A stretch of DNA of 64,000 bases, taken from NCBI RefSeq assembly GCF_024112395.2, contig NZ_CP078013.2, forward strand, positions 2,728,001 through 2,792,000, read 5' to 3'. Source of the DNA: Pseudomonas pergaminensis. GTDB taxonomy: Bacteria > Pseudomonadota > Gammaproteobacteria > Pseudomonadales > Pseudomonadaceae. Positions 1 through 8,590 of this stretch are shown here, piece after piece. A program made the position numbers and the translations under genes. Each line of letters starts with the position of its first letter. Within the stretch, counting starts at the first letter, position 1. The notes beneath the pieces were generated by a model. That model searched no databases. It had not been told where the DNA came from and saw only the letters and a program-made list of their open reading frames with translations.

Positions 1-321
1 AATCGCATGGAGCTGATGGGCGCCATTCGCGGCCTCGAAGAACTCAAGCGCCGCTGCAACGTGCTGCTGGTGACCGACTCGCAATACGTGATGAAGGGCA
101 TCAACGAGTGGATGGTCAACTGGAAGAAGCGCGGCTGGAAGACCGCCGCCAAGGAGCCGGTGAAAAATGCCGACCTGTGGCAACTGCTCGATGAACAATG
201 CAATCGCCACGACATCACCTGGAAATGGGTGCGCGGCCACATCGGCCACCCCGGCAACGAACGCGCCGACCAGTTGGCCAACCGAGGCGTGGACGAAGTG
301 CGCGGCTACAAGCAGAGCTGA
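1..321 (+). CDS. rnhA: Ribonuclease HI, C-terminal part (5' end outside window)
   Basis: RNase HI cuts the RNA strand of RNA-DNA hybrids (R-loops, Okazaki primers) in the cytoplasm. The frame is open from the first base, so the start lies upstream. The visible 106 residues hold the catalytic carboxylates of the family: the Glu in NRMELMGAI, the Asp in TDSQYV, and the late His and Asp in [12 protein letters not shown]. The end at residue ~105 after the window start fits the usual ~150-residue protein. It lies 75 bp upstream of dnaQ on the same strand, as in P. aeruginosa; in E. coli the same two genes are divergent. Confidence 0.95.
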   Translation, partial: NRMELMGAIRGLEELKRRCNVLLVTDSQYVMKGINEWMVNWKKRGWKTAAKEPVKNADLWQLLDEQCNRHDITWKWVRGHIGHPGNERADQLANRGVDEVRGYKQS

Positions 322-396
322 TGGCGACTCACGTGTTAATATCGCGCGCCTTGATTCACACACACCGCACACCACACCGTTGAGAGCTGAACCCTG

Positions 397-1143
397 ATGG
401 CCATCCGATCTGTTGTACTCGATACCGAAACCACCGGCATGCCGGTGACCGACGGCCACCGGATCATTGAAATCGGCTGTGTCGAACTGATGGGTCGTCG
501 TCTCACCGGTCGTCACTTCCACGTCTACCTGCAACCGGACCGCGACAGTGACGAGGGCGCGATCGGCGTCCACGGTATCACTGACGAATTCCTCAAGGGC
601 AAGCCGCGTTTTGCCGAAGTCGCCGATGAGTTCTTCGAATTCATCAACGGCGCCCAGCTGATCATCCATAACGCGGCGTTCGACGTCGGCTTCATCAACA
701 ACGAATTTGCCCTGATGGGGCAAACCGATCGCGCAGACATTTCCCAGCACTGCTCGATCCTCGACACCTTGATGATGGCCCGTGAGCGTCACCCGGGCCA
801 GCGCAACAGCCTGGATGCCTTGTGCAAACGTTATGGCGTCGACAACTCCGGCCGTGAACTCCACGGCGCCTTGCTCGACTCCGAGATTCTCGCCGACGTC
901 TACCTGACCATGACCGGCGGGCAGACCAGCCTGTCCCTGGCGGGTAATGCCAGCGATGGCAGCGGCTCGGCGGAAGGCTCGGGTAACCGACCTTCGGAAA
1001 TCCGCCGCCTGCCGGCTGATCGCAAGCCCACGCCGATTATTCGCGCCAGTGAGCAGGACCTGGCCGAGCACCTGGCACGGCTGGAAGCGATCGCCAAGTC
1101 GGCGGGTGCGCCGGCGCTGTGGACCCAACTGACCCAGCAATAA
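397..1143 (+). CDS. dnaQ: DNA polymerase III epsilon subunit (3'-5' proofreading exonuclease)
   Basis: Epsilon is the proofreading subunit of the replicative polymerase core, binding alpha and theta. The 248-residue protein has the DEDDh exonuclease motifs in order: ExoI VLDTETTG (Asp9, Glu11), ExoII around HNAAFDVGF, and ExoIII in HGALLDSEILADVYL. After about residue 180 comes a Ser/Gly/Ala-rich linker and a C-terminal segment expected to bind the alpha subunit PHP domain. The length matches the family (about 243-250). The ATG sits after GAGAGCTGAACCCTG, a weak Shine-Dalgarno. Co-oriented with rnhA and probably co-expressed. Confidence 0.96.
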   Translation: MAIRSVVLDTETTGMPVTDGHRIIEIGCVELMGRRLTGRHFHVYLQPDRDSDEGAIGVHGITDEFLKGKPRFAEVADEFFEFINGAQLIIHNAAFDVGFINNEFALMGQTDRADISQHCSILDTLMMARERHPGQRNSLDALCKRYGVDNSGRELHGALLDSEILADVYLTMTGGQTSLSLAGNASDGSGSAEGSGNRPSEIRRLPADRKPTPIIRASEQDLAEHLARLEAIAKSAGAPALWTQLTQQ

Positions 1144-1153
1144 CCCATCCTCC

Positions 1154-1240
1154 CTGTAGGAGCCGACTTGCCGACGATGAAGCCCTTGAACCTTGCGATA
1201 GGTTCGGGGCCGCCATCGCCGGCAAGCCGGCGCCTACAGA
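1154..1240. repeat. REPIN: two inverted REP sequences
   Basis: A REP core TGTAGGAGCCGACTTGCC at 1155-1172 is answered by its inverted counterpart GGCAAGCCGGCGCCTACA at 1221-1238, with about 45 bp between. This is the paired-REP (REPIN) arrangement common in fluorescent pseudomonads, mobilised in trans by RAYT proteins. It fills most of the dnaQ-ldcA gap and could fold as a hairpin after the dnaQ stop. No RAYT gene is in the window. Confidence 0.85.
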
Positions 1241-1329
1241 GGGTGTGTTGCCTGTTCGAAATCTTCATTCGCCACATCCGCTTCCAGCTTCTACCCTTGA
1301 GTGCATAGCCCTCAGGACTACAAGCGCTG

Positions 1330-3585
1330 ATGTATAAAGACCTGAAGTTCCCCGTCCTTATAGTGCACCGCGACATCAAGGCCGACACCGTTGCCGGTGA
1401 CCGGGTCCGAGGCATCGCCCGAGAGTTGGAGCAAGAGGGCTTCAGTATCTTTTCCGCAGTGGACTACGCCGAAGGCAGGCTGGTGGCTTCTACCCATCAC
1501 GGCCTGGCGTGCATGCTGATCGCCGCCGAAGGCGCCGGCGAGAATACCCATCTGTTGCAGAATATGGTCGAGTTGATCCGGCTTGCGCGGCTGCGGGCGC
1601 CCAATTTGCCGATCTTCGCGCTGGGCGAGCAAGTCACCCTGGAAAATGCGCCGGCGGACGCCATGAGCGAGCTCAACCAACTGCGTGGCATCCTGTACCT
1701 GTTCGAAGACACCGTGCCGTTTCTGGCCCGGCAAGTCGCTCGCGCGGCCCGTACTTACCTGGATGGCCTGTTGCCGCCGTTCTTCAAGGCGCTGGTGCAG
1801 CACACCGCGGATTCGAATTACTCCTGGCACACCCCCGGCCATGGCGGCGGCGTGGCCTACCGCAAGAGCCCGGTAGGGCAGGCGTTCCATCAGTTCTTCG
1901 GTGAAAATACCCTGCGTTCGGACTTGTCGGTGTCGGTGCCCGAGCTGGGTTCGCTGCTCGACCACACCGGGCCGCTGGCCGAAGCCGAGGCCCGCGCGGC
2001 GCGCAACTTTGGCGCTGACCACACTTTCTTCGTCATCAATGGCACCTCCACCGCCAACAAAATCGTGTGGCATTCCATGGTCGGGCGCGATGACCTGGTG
2101 CTGGTGGACCGCAACTGTCACAAGTCGGTGCTGCACTCGATCATCATGACTGGCGCCATTCCGTTGTACCTGTGCCCGGAACGCAACGAGCTGGGGATCA
2201 TCGGCCCGATTCCCCTGAGCGAATTCAGCCCTGACGCGATCCGCGCCAAGATCGACGCCAGCCCGCTGACCCGTGGTCGTCCGCCCAAGGTGAAGATGGC
2301 GGTGGTCACCAACTCCACCTATGACGGCCTGTGCTACAACGCCGAGTTGATCAAGCAGCAGTTGGGCAATAGCGTTGAGGTCCTGCACTTTGACGAAGCC
2401 TGGTACGCCTACGCGGCGTTTCATGAGTTCTTCGCCGGCCGCTACGGCATGGGCACTTCGCGCACGCCGGACAGCCCGCTGGTGTTCACCACCCACTCTA
2501 CCCACAAGCTGTTGGCGGCGTTCAGCCAGGCCTCGATGATCCATGTGCAGGACGGCGGCGCGCGGCAACTGGACCGTGACCGCTTCAACGAAGCATTCAT
2601 GATGCATATTTCGACATCGCCGCAATACAGCATCATTGCCTCGCTGGATGTGGCCTCGGCGATGATGGAAGGCCCGGCCGGGCGCTCGCTGTTGCAGGAA
2701 ATGTTCGACGAGGCCCTGAGCTTCCGCCGTGCCCTGGCCAACCTGCGCCAGCACATCGCCGCCGAGGATTGGTGGTTTTCCATCTGGCAGCCGCCGTCGG
2801 TGGCGGGTATCGACCGGGTTGTCACCGCCGATTGGCTGTTGCACCCGCAGGACGACTGGCATGGCTTTGGTGATGTCGCCGAGGACTACGTGCTGCTGGA
2901 CCCGATCAAGGTGACACTGGTGATGCCCGGTCTCAACGCGGGCGGGGCCCTGAGTGATTGCGGGATTCCGGCGGCGGTGGTCAGCAAGTTCCTTTGGGAG
3001 CGTGGCCTGGTGGTGGAAAAGACTGGGCTGTACTCCTTCCTCGTACTGTTCTCCATGGGCATTACCAAAGGTAAATGGAGTACCTTGCTCACCGAGTTGC
3101 TGGAGTTCAAGCGCAGCTACGACGCCAATGTCAGCCTGGCCAGTTGCCTGCCATCGGTGTTCGCCCAGGGCCCGACGCGCTATCAAGGCCTGGGCCTGCG
3201 CGACCTGTGCGATCAATTGCATAGCTGTTACCGTAGCAACGCCACCGCCAAGCACCTCAAACGGATGTACACCGTTTTGCCGGAAATCGCGATGAAACCC
3301 GCCGACGCCTACGATCAGTTGGTCAGGGGTGAAGTGGAGGCGGTCTCCATCGACGCCTTGCCAGGGCGCATCGCAGCCGTGATGCTGGTGCCTTATCCGC
3401 CGGGCATTCCACTGATCATGCCGGGCGAACGCTTTACCGAGTCGACGCGCTCGATCATCGATTACCTGGCCTTCGCCAGGACCTTCGATAGCAGTTTTCC
3501 CGGTTTTGTCGCCGATGTTCATGGGTTGCAACACGAAGATGACGGCAGTGGTCGTTGTTACACTGTCGATTGCATCAAGGGTTAA
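1330..3585 (+). CDS. ldcA: PLP-dependent Orn/Lys/Arg decarboxylase (probable lysine decarboxylase LdcA)
   Basis: Fold type I basic amino-acid decarboxylase that releases CO2 from lysine or arginine to give cadaverine or agmatine, using pyridoxal phosphate. At 751 residues it has the full set of parts: an N-terminal response-regulator-like wing domain (~1-130), the aminotransferase-like core with DEAWYAY and the Schiff-base lysine in HSTHKLLAAFSQ (Lys393), and the C-terminal domain ending near residue 740. The position next to dnaQ matches P. aeruginosa PA1818, shown to be a lysine decarboxylase in the arginine-responsive lysine catabolic route; that substrate is inferred here, and arginine remains possible. 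The ATG at 1330 lies 10 bp after a GGACTAC stretch, a weak RBS. Confidence 0.88.
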   Translation: MYKDLKFPVLIVHRDIKADTVAGDRVRGIARELEQEGFSIFSAVDYAEGRLVASTHHGLACMLIAAEGAGENTHLLQNMVELIRLARLRAPNLPIFALGEQVTLENAPADAMSELNQLRGILYLFEDTVPFLARQVARAARTYLDGLLPPFFKALVQHTADSNYSWHTPGHGGGVAYRKSPVGQAFHQFFGENTLRSDLSVSVPELGSLLDHTGPLAEAEARAARNFGADHTFFVINGTSTANKIVWHSMVGRDDLVLVDRNCHKSVLHSIIMTGAIPLYLCPERNELGIIGPIPLSEFSPDAIRAKIDASPLTRGRPPKVKMAVVTNSTYDGLCYNAELIKQQLGNSVEVLHFDEAWYAYAAFHEFFAGRYGMGTSRTPDSPLVFTTHSTHKLLAAFSQASMIHVQDGGARQLDRDRFNEAFMMHISTSPQYSIIASLDVASAMMEGPAGRSLLQEMFDEALSFRRALANLRQHIAAEDWWFSIWQPPSVAGIDRVVTADWLLHPQDDWHGFGDVAEDYVLLDPIKVTLVMPGLNAGGALSDCGIPAAVVSKFLWERGLVVEKTGLYSFLVLFSMGITKGKWSTLLTELLEFKRSYDANVSLASCLPSVFAQGPTRYQGLGLRDLCDQLHSCYRSNATAKHLKRMYTVLPEIAMKPADAYDQLVRGEVEAVSIDALPGRIAAVMLVPYPPGIPLIMPGERFTESTRSIIDYLAFARTFDSSFPGFVADVHGLQHEDDGSGRCYTVDCIKG

Positions 3586-3587
3586 GG

Positions 3588-4175
3588 ATGTTTATGCAAG
3601 CTGTAATGAACCCGAAGTACCCGGGGCTCAGTGTACGGGTCGCCGACGAAGGCTTTGATGCCTACGTGTGGGGTAATGACTTCAGCTTTGAGGTCAGTGC
3701 CTACGGTGAGCCGCAGATGGGCAAGCGGGTCGACCAATGGCCTGTGGAGCGCATCCTGCCGTACCGCAAGTGCTATGGCATTGACCCGGAGGAGTTCGCC
3801 AGTTTTCGCGACGCACCCGACAGCGCGATCTTCATGGCTTACCTGGACGACCGCCCGGTGGGGCATATCGTGGTCAGCACCAATTGGAACGGTTTTGCCC
3901 ATGTCGATGAATTGGCCGTCGCCTTGCCCGCCCGGCGTCATGGGGTGGCCAAGGCGTTGCTGGATGTGGCGCAGTTCTGGAGCCGCAAGAAAAACCTGCC
4001 CGGCATGATGCTCGAAACTCAGAACAACAACCTCGGCGCCTGTCGCTTGTACGAGCGTTGCGGCTACGTGATGGGCGGCATCGACCACCTGCGCTATCGC
4101 GGCATCGATCCGCAGACCCGCGAAGTGGCGATTTTCTGGTATCGGATGTTCAAGACAGAAGTCGATGCGACCTGA
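3588..4175 (+). CDS. GNAT family N-acetyltransferase
   Basis: Acetyl-CoA-dependent N-acetyltransferase of unknown substrate, about 195 residues. The GNAT core is visible in the second half: a beta strand AHVDELAVALPARRHGVAKALLDVAQFW gives the acetyl-CoA pyrophosphate-binding loop (ARRHGVAK in place of the usual Q/RxxGxG/A), followed by the conserved N-x-x-A/G-xxLYERCGY segment. I place the start at the ATG 3588, two bases after the ldcA stop and preceded by AAGGGTTAAGG; an in-frame ATG at 3555 would overlap ldcA. The tight spacing suggests co-transcription with ldcA, so its substrate may be a polyamine or amino acid, which is only inference. Confidence 0.8.
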   Translation: MFMQAVMNPKYPGLSVRVADEGFDAYVWGNDFSFEVSAYGEPQMGKRVDQWPVERILPYRKCYGIDPEEFASFRDAPDSAIFMAYLDDRPVGHIVVSTNWNGFAHVDELAVALPARRHGVAKALLDVAQFWSRKKNLPGMMLETQNNNLGACRLYERCGYVMGGIDHLRYRGIDPQTREVAIFWYRMFKTEVDAT

Positions 4176-4186
4176 CGGGTAACCTG

Positions 4187-4211
4187 CAGGCGCCGGCTTG
4201 CCCGCGACAGT
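4187..4211. repeat. Single degenerate REP sequence
   Basis: CAGGCGCCGGCTTGCCCGCGACAG resembles the GTAGGAGCCGGCTTGCCGGCGA REP core seen elsewhere in the window, with changes in the outer positions. It lies between two genes whose 3' ends face each other (GNAT and LysR), a usual REP position. Confidence 0.6.
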
Positions 4212-4231
4212 CGTCCACGATAACGCAGGGC

Positions 4232-5140
4232 CTACAACGGTCTTGAGTCGCTGGCCAACAGCCCTTCAGCCTTCTGCGTCACGATCTCCAGCAACGCATT
4301 CAACGCCGGGGAGGTCGCGCCGTCCTTGAGGGTCAGCGCATACAGGCTGACCATGATCGGCGGCGACACCGGGCACGCATCCAGCCCGGCCTCGCGCGCG
4401 CCAAACGCGGTGAACGGGTCGACCACCGCCAGGCCTTCTCCCGCCTCTACCATGCTGCGCATCATCTGATAGGTCTGCACGCGCGTTTGCACCACCGGCA
4501 GCGGGCGCAAGGCTTGCAGCTTGGCGTCCAGCAGGCGGCTGAGCGGGTCCTGGCCCTCCAGGCCGATCATCGATTGGCCCGCCAGGTCCTGCAGTGCAAT
4601 GTACTTCTGCTTGGGCTTGAGCCAGCCATGGGGCGCCAGCAGTTGCAGTTTGCCCTGGGCCAGCACACGGCTGTGGATCTGCGGGTGTTCCGGGTCATGC
4701 AGGCTCAATCCCACATCGGCTTCGTGCAGCAGCAGGCTCCTGACGATCTCGCGGGTCGGTTGGCTGGACAGGTTGCAGGGGGTGTCCTGGAAGCGTCGGC
4801 GCAGCACTGCGATGCTTTGCGGCAACAGTTGATTGGCCAGGGGCGGCGTACAGAGCGCGCGCAGGGTCGGGGCATGATGGTTTTTCAAACGGCTGGCCAG
4901 GCGTTGCACCGGCTCCAGTGCCTCGTACACATGGGCGATTTCTGCCTGCAACTCCAGGGTTTCCCGGGTGGCCTGCAGGCGCCCGCGCACGCTGGCGAAC
5001 AACATAAAACCCAATTGCGCCTCGGCCTCCTTGAGCGCCGCCTCCACATCGCCCACAGGGAGTTGCAACCACTCGGCGGCCAGGCCTGGGTGTCCGGTCT
5101 GCAAGATGGCCTGAATCACTTCGATATGACGTAAACGCAT
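4232..5140 (-). CDS. LysR-family transcriptional regulator
   Basis: LysR-type regulators bind DNA as tetramers through an N-terminal winged HTH and sense a small ligand through a periplasmic-binding-protein-like C-terminal domain. The 302-residue length is typical. Residues 1-60 (MRLRHIEVIQAILQTGHPGLAAEWL...) give the HTH, the linker helix follows to ~90, and the effector domain runs to the end. The HTH is less canonical than most (Leu-rich, with PVGDVEAALKEAEAQLG in the recognition region). Target and ligand are unknown; it is divergent from the small gene at 5250 across ~110 bp, which could be its target promoter. Confidence 0.88.
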   Translation of the reverse strand: MRLRHIEVIQAILQTGHPGLAAEWLQLPVGDVEAALKEAEAQLGFMLFASVRGRLQATRETLELQAEIAHVYEALEPVQRLASRLKNHHAPTLRALCTPPLANQLLPQSIAVLRRRFQDTPCNLSSQPTREIVRSLLLHEADVGLSLHDPEHPQIHSRVLAQGKLQLLAPHGWLKPKQKYIALQDLAGQSMIGLEGQDPLSRLLDAKLQALRPLPVVQTRVQTYQMMRSMVEAGEGLAVVDPFTAFGAREAGLDACPVSPPIMVSLYALTLKDGATSPALNALLEIVTQKAEGLLASDSRPL

Positions 5141-5249
5141 CGCCGGAGTCTATGTGCAGCGGCCCGGGGATTCAATAGAATGGCTGCGCTGATCATCAAC
5201 GACCAAAGCCGGCTACCGGCGTTAACAACAAAAACAGGTCTGGTCTCAT

Positions 5250-5591
5250 ATGCCTCTACCCTCGATCCTCGGGGTAACGGCCAAGCAACTGCTGGTCCTG
5301 GTGACCGTGGGGTGCGTGGCTGCTTATCTCGTCAACACGCAAAACGAAACCCCGCCGGAAAACCTGGCACTTGAAGCGTTTATCCGTTCCCAGGAACAGG
5401 TCGTCGAACAAGTGGGCGCGGTGCTGGGGCTTGAATTGGTCAGGCAGGTGGTTGCGCATCCCGGCTATAACACCGTGGGCTACCAACGTTCGATGTATGC
5501 CGTCGAAGGCGAGCGGGGGCGGTTGATGGTGACGCTGAAGAAGACAGAAGGGGAGCCGGTGATTGAAGTCACCGAGATTCGCCGGCCGTGA
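5250..5591 (+). CDS. Small membrane-anchored protein of unknown function
   Basis: A 113-residue protein I do not recognise. Residues ~9-30 (TAKQLLVLVTVGCVAAYLV) form one hydrophobic segment, a signal anchor or uncleaved signal, so the rest is probably periplasmic. The remainder is a soluble alpha/beta stretch with a helical EQVVEQVGAVLG region and a C-terminal strand pattern (RLMVTLKKTEGEPVIEVTEI) as in small domains that pack against a membrane partner. The ATG is preceded by AGGTCTGG about 12 bases upstream, a poor RBS. Divergent from the LysR gene. Confidence 0.65.
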   Translation: MPLPSILGVTAKQLLVLVTVGCVAAYLVNTQNETPPENLALEAFIRSQEQVVEQVGAVLGLELVRQVVAHPGYNTVGYQRSMYAVEGERGRLMVTLKKTEGEPVIEVTEIRRP

Positions 5592-5652
5592 TCACCCCAG
5601 CCCAGTCAACGCCATCAATGGCCAGGACTGAGCAGGTGGATAGGGCGGGATC

Positions 5653-5889
5653 TTATGACGCGATAGTGGTTTGCGACTCGCGCACAAGAATAGTGCCCGA
5701 TTGGATCAACTTGAATTCGTCGCCTTCCAGTTTCTCTACACGATCGCCAATGGCCAGCTTGTAGGTGATGGTAGGTGCCGAGCCAGCCAGGTCGCCTTGC
5801 GCCGGGTTGGATTCCTGGAACTCATGCACCGAATACACGCGTCCTTCTGCGTCTCTGGCATGAAACTGTCCGACTAGTACTGCTGCCAT
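5653..5889 (-). CDS. Conserved small protein of unknown function (78 aa)
   Basis: A short basic-to-neutral soluble protein with no motif I can name. Its sequence alternates short beta strands (VLVGQFHARD, RVYSVHEFQ, TITYKLAIGDRVEKLE, EFKLIQSGTILV), as in small beta-barrel folds. I choose the ATG at 5889 (MAAVLVGQF) because an AGAGG lies 10 bases upstream; an 18-residue longer reading from 5943 uses the ATG after a poor leader and adds an atypical basic extension. It stands alone between oppositely oriented units. Confidence 0.6.
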   Translation of the reverse strand: MAAVLVGQFHARDAEGRVYSVHEFQESNPAQGDLAGSAPTITYKLAIGDRVEKLEGDEFKLIQSGTILVRESQTTIAS

Positions 5890-6116
5890 CTGTTTAGAAC
5901 CTCTGGAGATAAACACTCGATTTGCGGTTCTGTAGACCGTCATGGAGCGGGGTAGTTTACTTACGGAATAAAAATACTATTCGCTGATCTTTTCAGATGA
6001 TTCCTACGCATCACGCTGCGAAGCAAACAGCCTGGGGATTATCAAAACCCGCTGGTGAACACGCCGCGAAGACTCTATAACTACAAGCTCCTTTAGTCAG
6101 ACGTCGGGAAACCCCA

Positions 6117-6674
6117 ATGAGCAAGGTCTACACCGTAGCCGTCCTGGTTGGCAGCTTGAGAAAAGACTCGATCAACCGCAAGGTCGCGCTGGCATTGGCC
6201 GAATTGGCCCCTGCCAACCTGAAGTTGAGCATTGTGGAAATTGGCGACTTGCCGCTCTACAACGAAGACATTGACGGTGCGACACCGCCGGCAGCCTACA
6301 GTACTTTCCGTCAACACGTGAGCTCATCCGACGCGGTGTTGTTCGTGACCCCGGAATACAACCGCTCTGTCCCGGCGCCGCTGAAGAACGCCATCGACGT
6401 CGGGTCACGTCCCTATGGCAAGAGCGCCTGGAGCGGCAAGCCAGGCGCGATCATCAGCGTGTCGCCGGGTGCGATTGGTGGGTTTGGCGCCAACCATCAC
6501 CTGCGCCAGTCCCTGGTGTTCCTTGATGTGTGGTGTATGCAGCAGCCAGAAGCTTACCTGGGGGGCGCGGGCAACGTGTTTGACGACGCCGGCAAGGTGT
6601 CGGAAAAGACCAAGCCGTTTCTGCAGGCGTTCATTGATGCCTACGGTAAATGGGTGGGAAAACAGCACGCTTGA
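6117..6674 (+). CDS. NADPH-dependent FMN reductase (ChrR/YieF type)
   Basis: A flavodoxin-fold quinone/FMN reductase that transfers two electrons from NAD(P)H; relatives reduce quinones and chromate and protect against oxidative stress. The 185-residue length fits. The phosphate-binding loop GSLRKDSINRK (~12-22) and the flavin-contacting TPEYNRSVPAPLKNAID (~80-96) are both present, followed by SVSPGAIGGFGA. It is transcribed alone. A REPIN follows the stop. The chromate-reducing activity of the family is not implied as the physiological role. Confidence 0.87.
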   Translation: MSKVYTVAVLVGSLRKDSINRKVALALAELAPANLKLSIVEIGDLPLYNEDIDGATPPAAYSTFRQHVSSSDAVLFVTPEYNRSVPAPLKNAIDVGSRPYGKSAWSGKPGAIISVSPGAIGGFGANHHLRQSLVFLDVWCMQQPEAYLGGAGNVFDDAGKVSEKTKPFLQAFIDAYGKWVGKQHA

Positions 6675-6692
6675 TTTGCAACGAGATCAAAT

Positions 6693-6783
6693 TGTGGGAG
6701 CGGGCTTGCTCGCGAAAGCGGAGCGTCAGTCGATGTATTTATCAACTGACAGCTTGCATTAGCGAGCAAGCCCGCTCCCACAT
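6693..6783. repeat. REPIN (GTGGGAGCGGGCTTGC class)
   Basis: TGTGGGAGCGGGCTTGCTCGC at 6693-6713 and its inverse GCGAGCAAGCCCGCTCCCACA at 6761-6781 enclose a ~48 bp spacer. This core differs from the GTAGGAGCCGGCTTGCC class seen at 1154, 26940 and 29843, so at least two REP families are active in this genome. It sits between the convergent FMN reductase and poxB genes and may work as a transcription barrier. Confidence 0.88.
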
Positions 6784-6788
6784 TGGGT

Positions 6789-8513
6789 TCAGCGCAACCA
6801 GTTGGTGCGCGCCAGTTCGATCACTTCATCGCCACGGCCGCTCATCACCGCCTTGAGCATGTACAGGCTGAACCCCTTGGCCTGCTCCAGCTTGATGGTC
6901 GGCGGCATCACCAGTTCCTGGGTGGCGGTGACCACGTCTACCAGCACCGGGCCGTCATGGGCCAGGGCGCGGCGCAGGGCCGGTTCCAGGTCTTCGGATT
7001 GCTCCACGCGGATGCCGAGGATACCCATGGCGTTGGACATGGCGGCGAAGTCCGGGTTTTTCAGCTCGGTGCCAGCATCCAGGTAACCTGCGGCTTTCAT
7101 TTCCATGGCGACGAAACCCAGCGACGAGTTATCGAACACGATGACTTTCACCGGCAGATTCAGCTGCGCCAGTGAGATGAAATCCCCCATCAACATGGCA
7201 AAGCCGCCGTCACCGGACATCGAGATCACCTGGCGATCCGGGAAAGCCGCCTGCGCACCAATCGCTTGGGGCATGGCGTTGGCCATCGAACCGTGGTTGA
7301 ACGAACCGATCAGGCGACGCTTGCCATTCATCTTCAAATAGCGCGCCGCCCACACGGTCGGCGAACCTACGTCAGCGGTGAAGATGGCATCGTCATCCGC
7401 CAACTCGCTGAGCAGGCGCGCGACGTACTGCGGGTGGATCGGCCGATTGGCCTTCGATGGTTGAGCCAGGTCGTCCAGCCCTTGACGGGCCTTTTCGTAA
7501 TGCTTCAAGGAGGTTTCGAGAAAGCTGCGATCGGTCTTGCGCGTCAAGCGCGGCAACAGGGCGCCGATGGTTTCACTGACATCCGCGGCAATGCCCAGGT
7601 CCAGCGTGGCGCGACGGCCCAGGGCCTGGGGGTTGCGATCAACCTGGATGATCTTGGCGTCGGTGGGGTAAAACTGGCGGTAGGGAAAGTCTGTGCCGAG
7701 CATGATCAACGTGTCGCAGTCGAGCATGGCGTGGTACCCGGAGCTGAAGCCGATCAGGCCGGTCATGCCCACGTCGAACGGATTGTCCCACTCCACATGT
7801 TCTTTGCCGCGCAGGGCGTGGACCACGGGAGCGCCGAGGGTGTCGGCCAGGGCCACCACTTGATCATGGGCGCCGGCGCAACCGCTGCCGCACAGCAGGG
7901 TGACTTTCTGACTGCTTTCAAGGATCTCGGTGAGGCGTTGCAGGTCCGGGTCGGCGGGCAGCGTGCGCGGTGCGTGCAGGGCTGGCCAGGGCTTGAGCTT
8001 GTCCTCGACTTCCAGCAGCGACACGTCGCCCGGAATCACCACCACCGCCACACCACGATTGAGGATCGCCGAGCGCATGGCGCGGTGCAGTACATGAGGC
8101 ATCTGCTCGGGGTTGGTCACCAGCTCGATAAAGTGGCTGCACTCCTTGAACAGTTCCTGTGGATGGGTTTCCTGGAAGTAGTTGAGGCCGATCTCCGAAG
8201 ACGGGATCTGCGCGGCAATCGCCAGCACCGGCACATGGTTGCGATGGCAGTCGAACAGGCCATTGATCAAGTGCAGGTTGCCTGGCCCGCAACTGCCGGC
8301 GCACACAGTCAACTCACCCGTGGCGGCCGCCTCGGCACCCGCAGCGAATGCCGCCACTTCTTCGTGACGCACATGCATCCACTCGATGCTGTCCATGGTG
8401 CGCAGGGCGTCGGTGAGGCCATTGAGGCTGTCGCCGGTCAGGCCCCAGATGCGCTTGATGCCCGCCTGTTCAAGGGTGGTCGCCAATTGCTGGGCCAGGT
8501 TGATTTTCGCCAT
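6789..8513 (-). CDS. poxB: Pyruvate dehydrogenase (ubiquinone) / pyruvate oxidase
   Basis: PoxB is a peripheral membrane ThDP- and FAD-dependent enzyme that converts pyruvate to acetate and CO2, passing electrons to ubiquinone. The 574-residue protein has the N-terminal pyrimidine-binding domain with the catalytic Glu of [14 protein letters not shown], a central FAD domain, and the C-terminal pyrophosphate domain with [12 protein letters not shown] (GDG...N ThDP/Mg motif). The ATG at 8513 has GGAG six bases upstream; the four-codon longer TTG reading would overlap that RBS. The C-terminal lipid-binding tail ([28 protein letters not shown]) supports PoxB over acetolactate synthase. Confidence 0.92.
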   Translation of the reverse strand: MAKINLAQQLATTLEQAGIKRIWGLTGDSLNGLTDALRTMDSIEWMHVRHEEVAAFAAGAEAAATGELTVCAGSCGPGNLHLINGLFDCHRNHVPVLAIAAQIPSSEIGLNYFQETHPQELFKECSHFIELVTNPEQMPHVLHRAMRSAILNRGVAVVVIPGDVSLLEVEDKLKPWPALHAPRTLPADPDLQRLTEILESSQKVTLLCGSGCAGAHDQVVALADTLGAPVVHALRGKEHVEWDNPFDVGMTGLIGFSSGYHAMLDCDTLIMLGTDFPYRQFYPTDAKIIQVDRNPQALGRRATLDLGIAADVSETIGALLPRLTRKTDRSFLETSLKHYEKARQGLDDLAQPSKANRPIHPQYVARLLSELADDDAIFTADVGSPTVWAARYLKMNGKRRLIGSFNHGSMANAMPQAIGAQAAFPDRQVISMSGDGGFAMLMGDFISLAQLNLPVKVIVFDNSSLGFVAMEMKAAGYLDAGTELKNPDFAAMSNAMGILGIRVEQSEDLEPALRRALAHDGPVLVDVVTATQELVMPPTIKLEQAKGFSLYMLKAVMSGRGDEVIELARTNWLR

Positions 8514-8590
8514 GAAGAACTCCAATCGTCAGTGAGGTTAAAAACTGCTGATCAATAGGGGACAGTTCGATCACGGCGGATGTTCATCCT

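Noticed and set aside
1318..3534. 738-codon minus-strand frame opposite ldcA
   Set aside because: Antisense shadow; ldcA carries the PLP motif and correct length.
6693..6783. Possible CRISPR-like repeats formed by REP sequences
   Set aside because: Only two inverted copies with one spacer; REPs are palindromic and scattered, and no cas gene is present.
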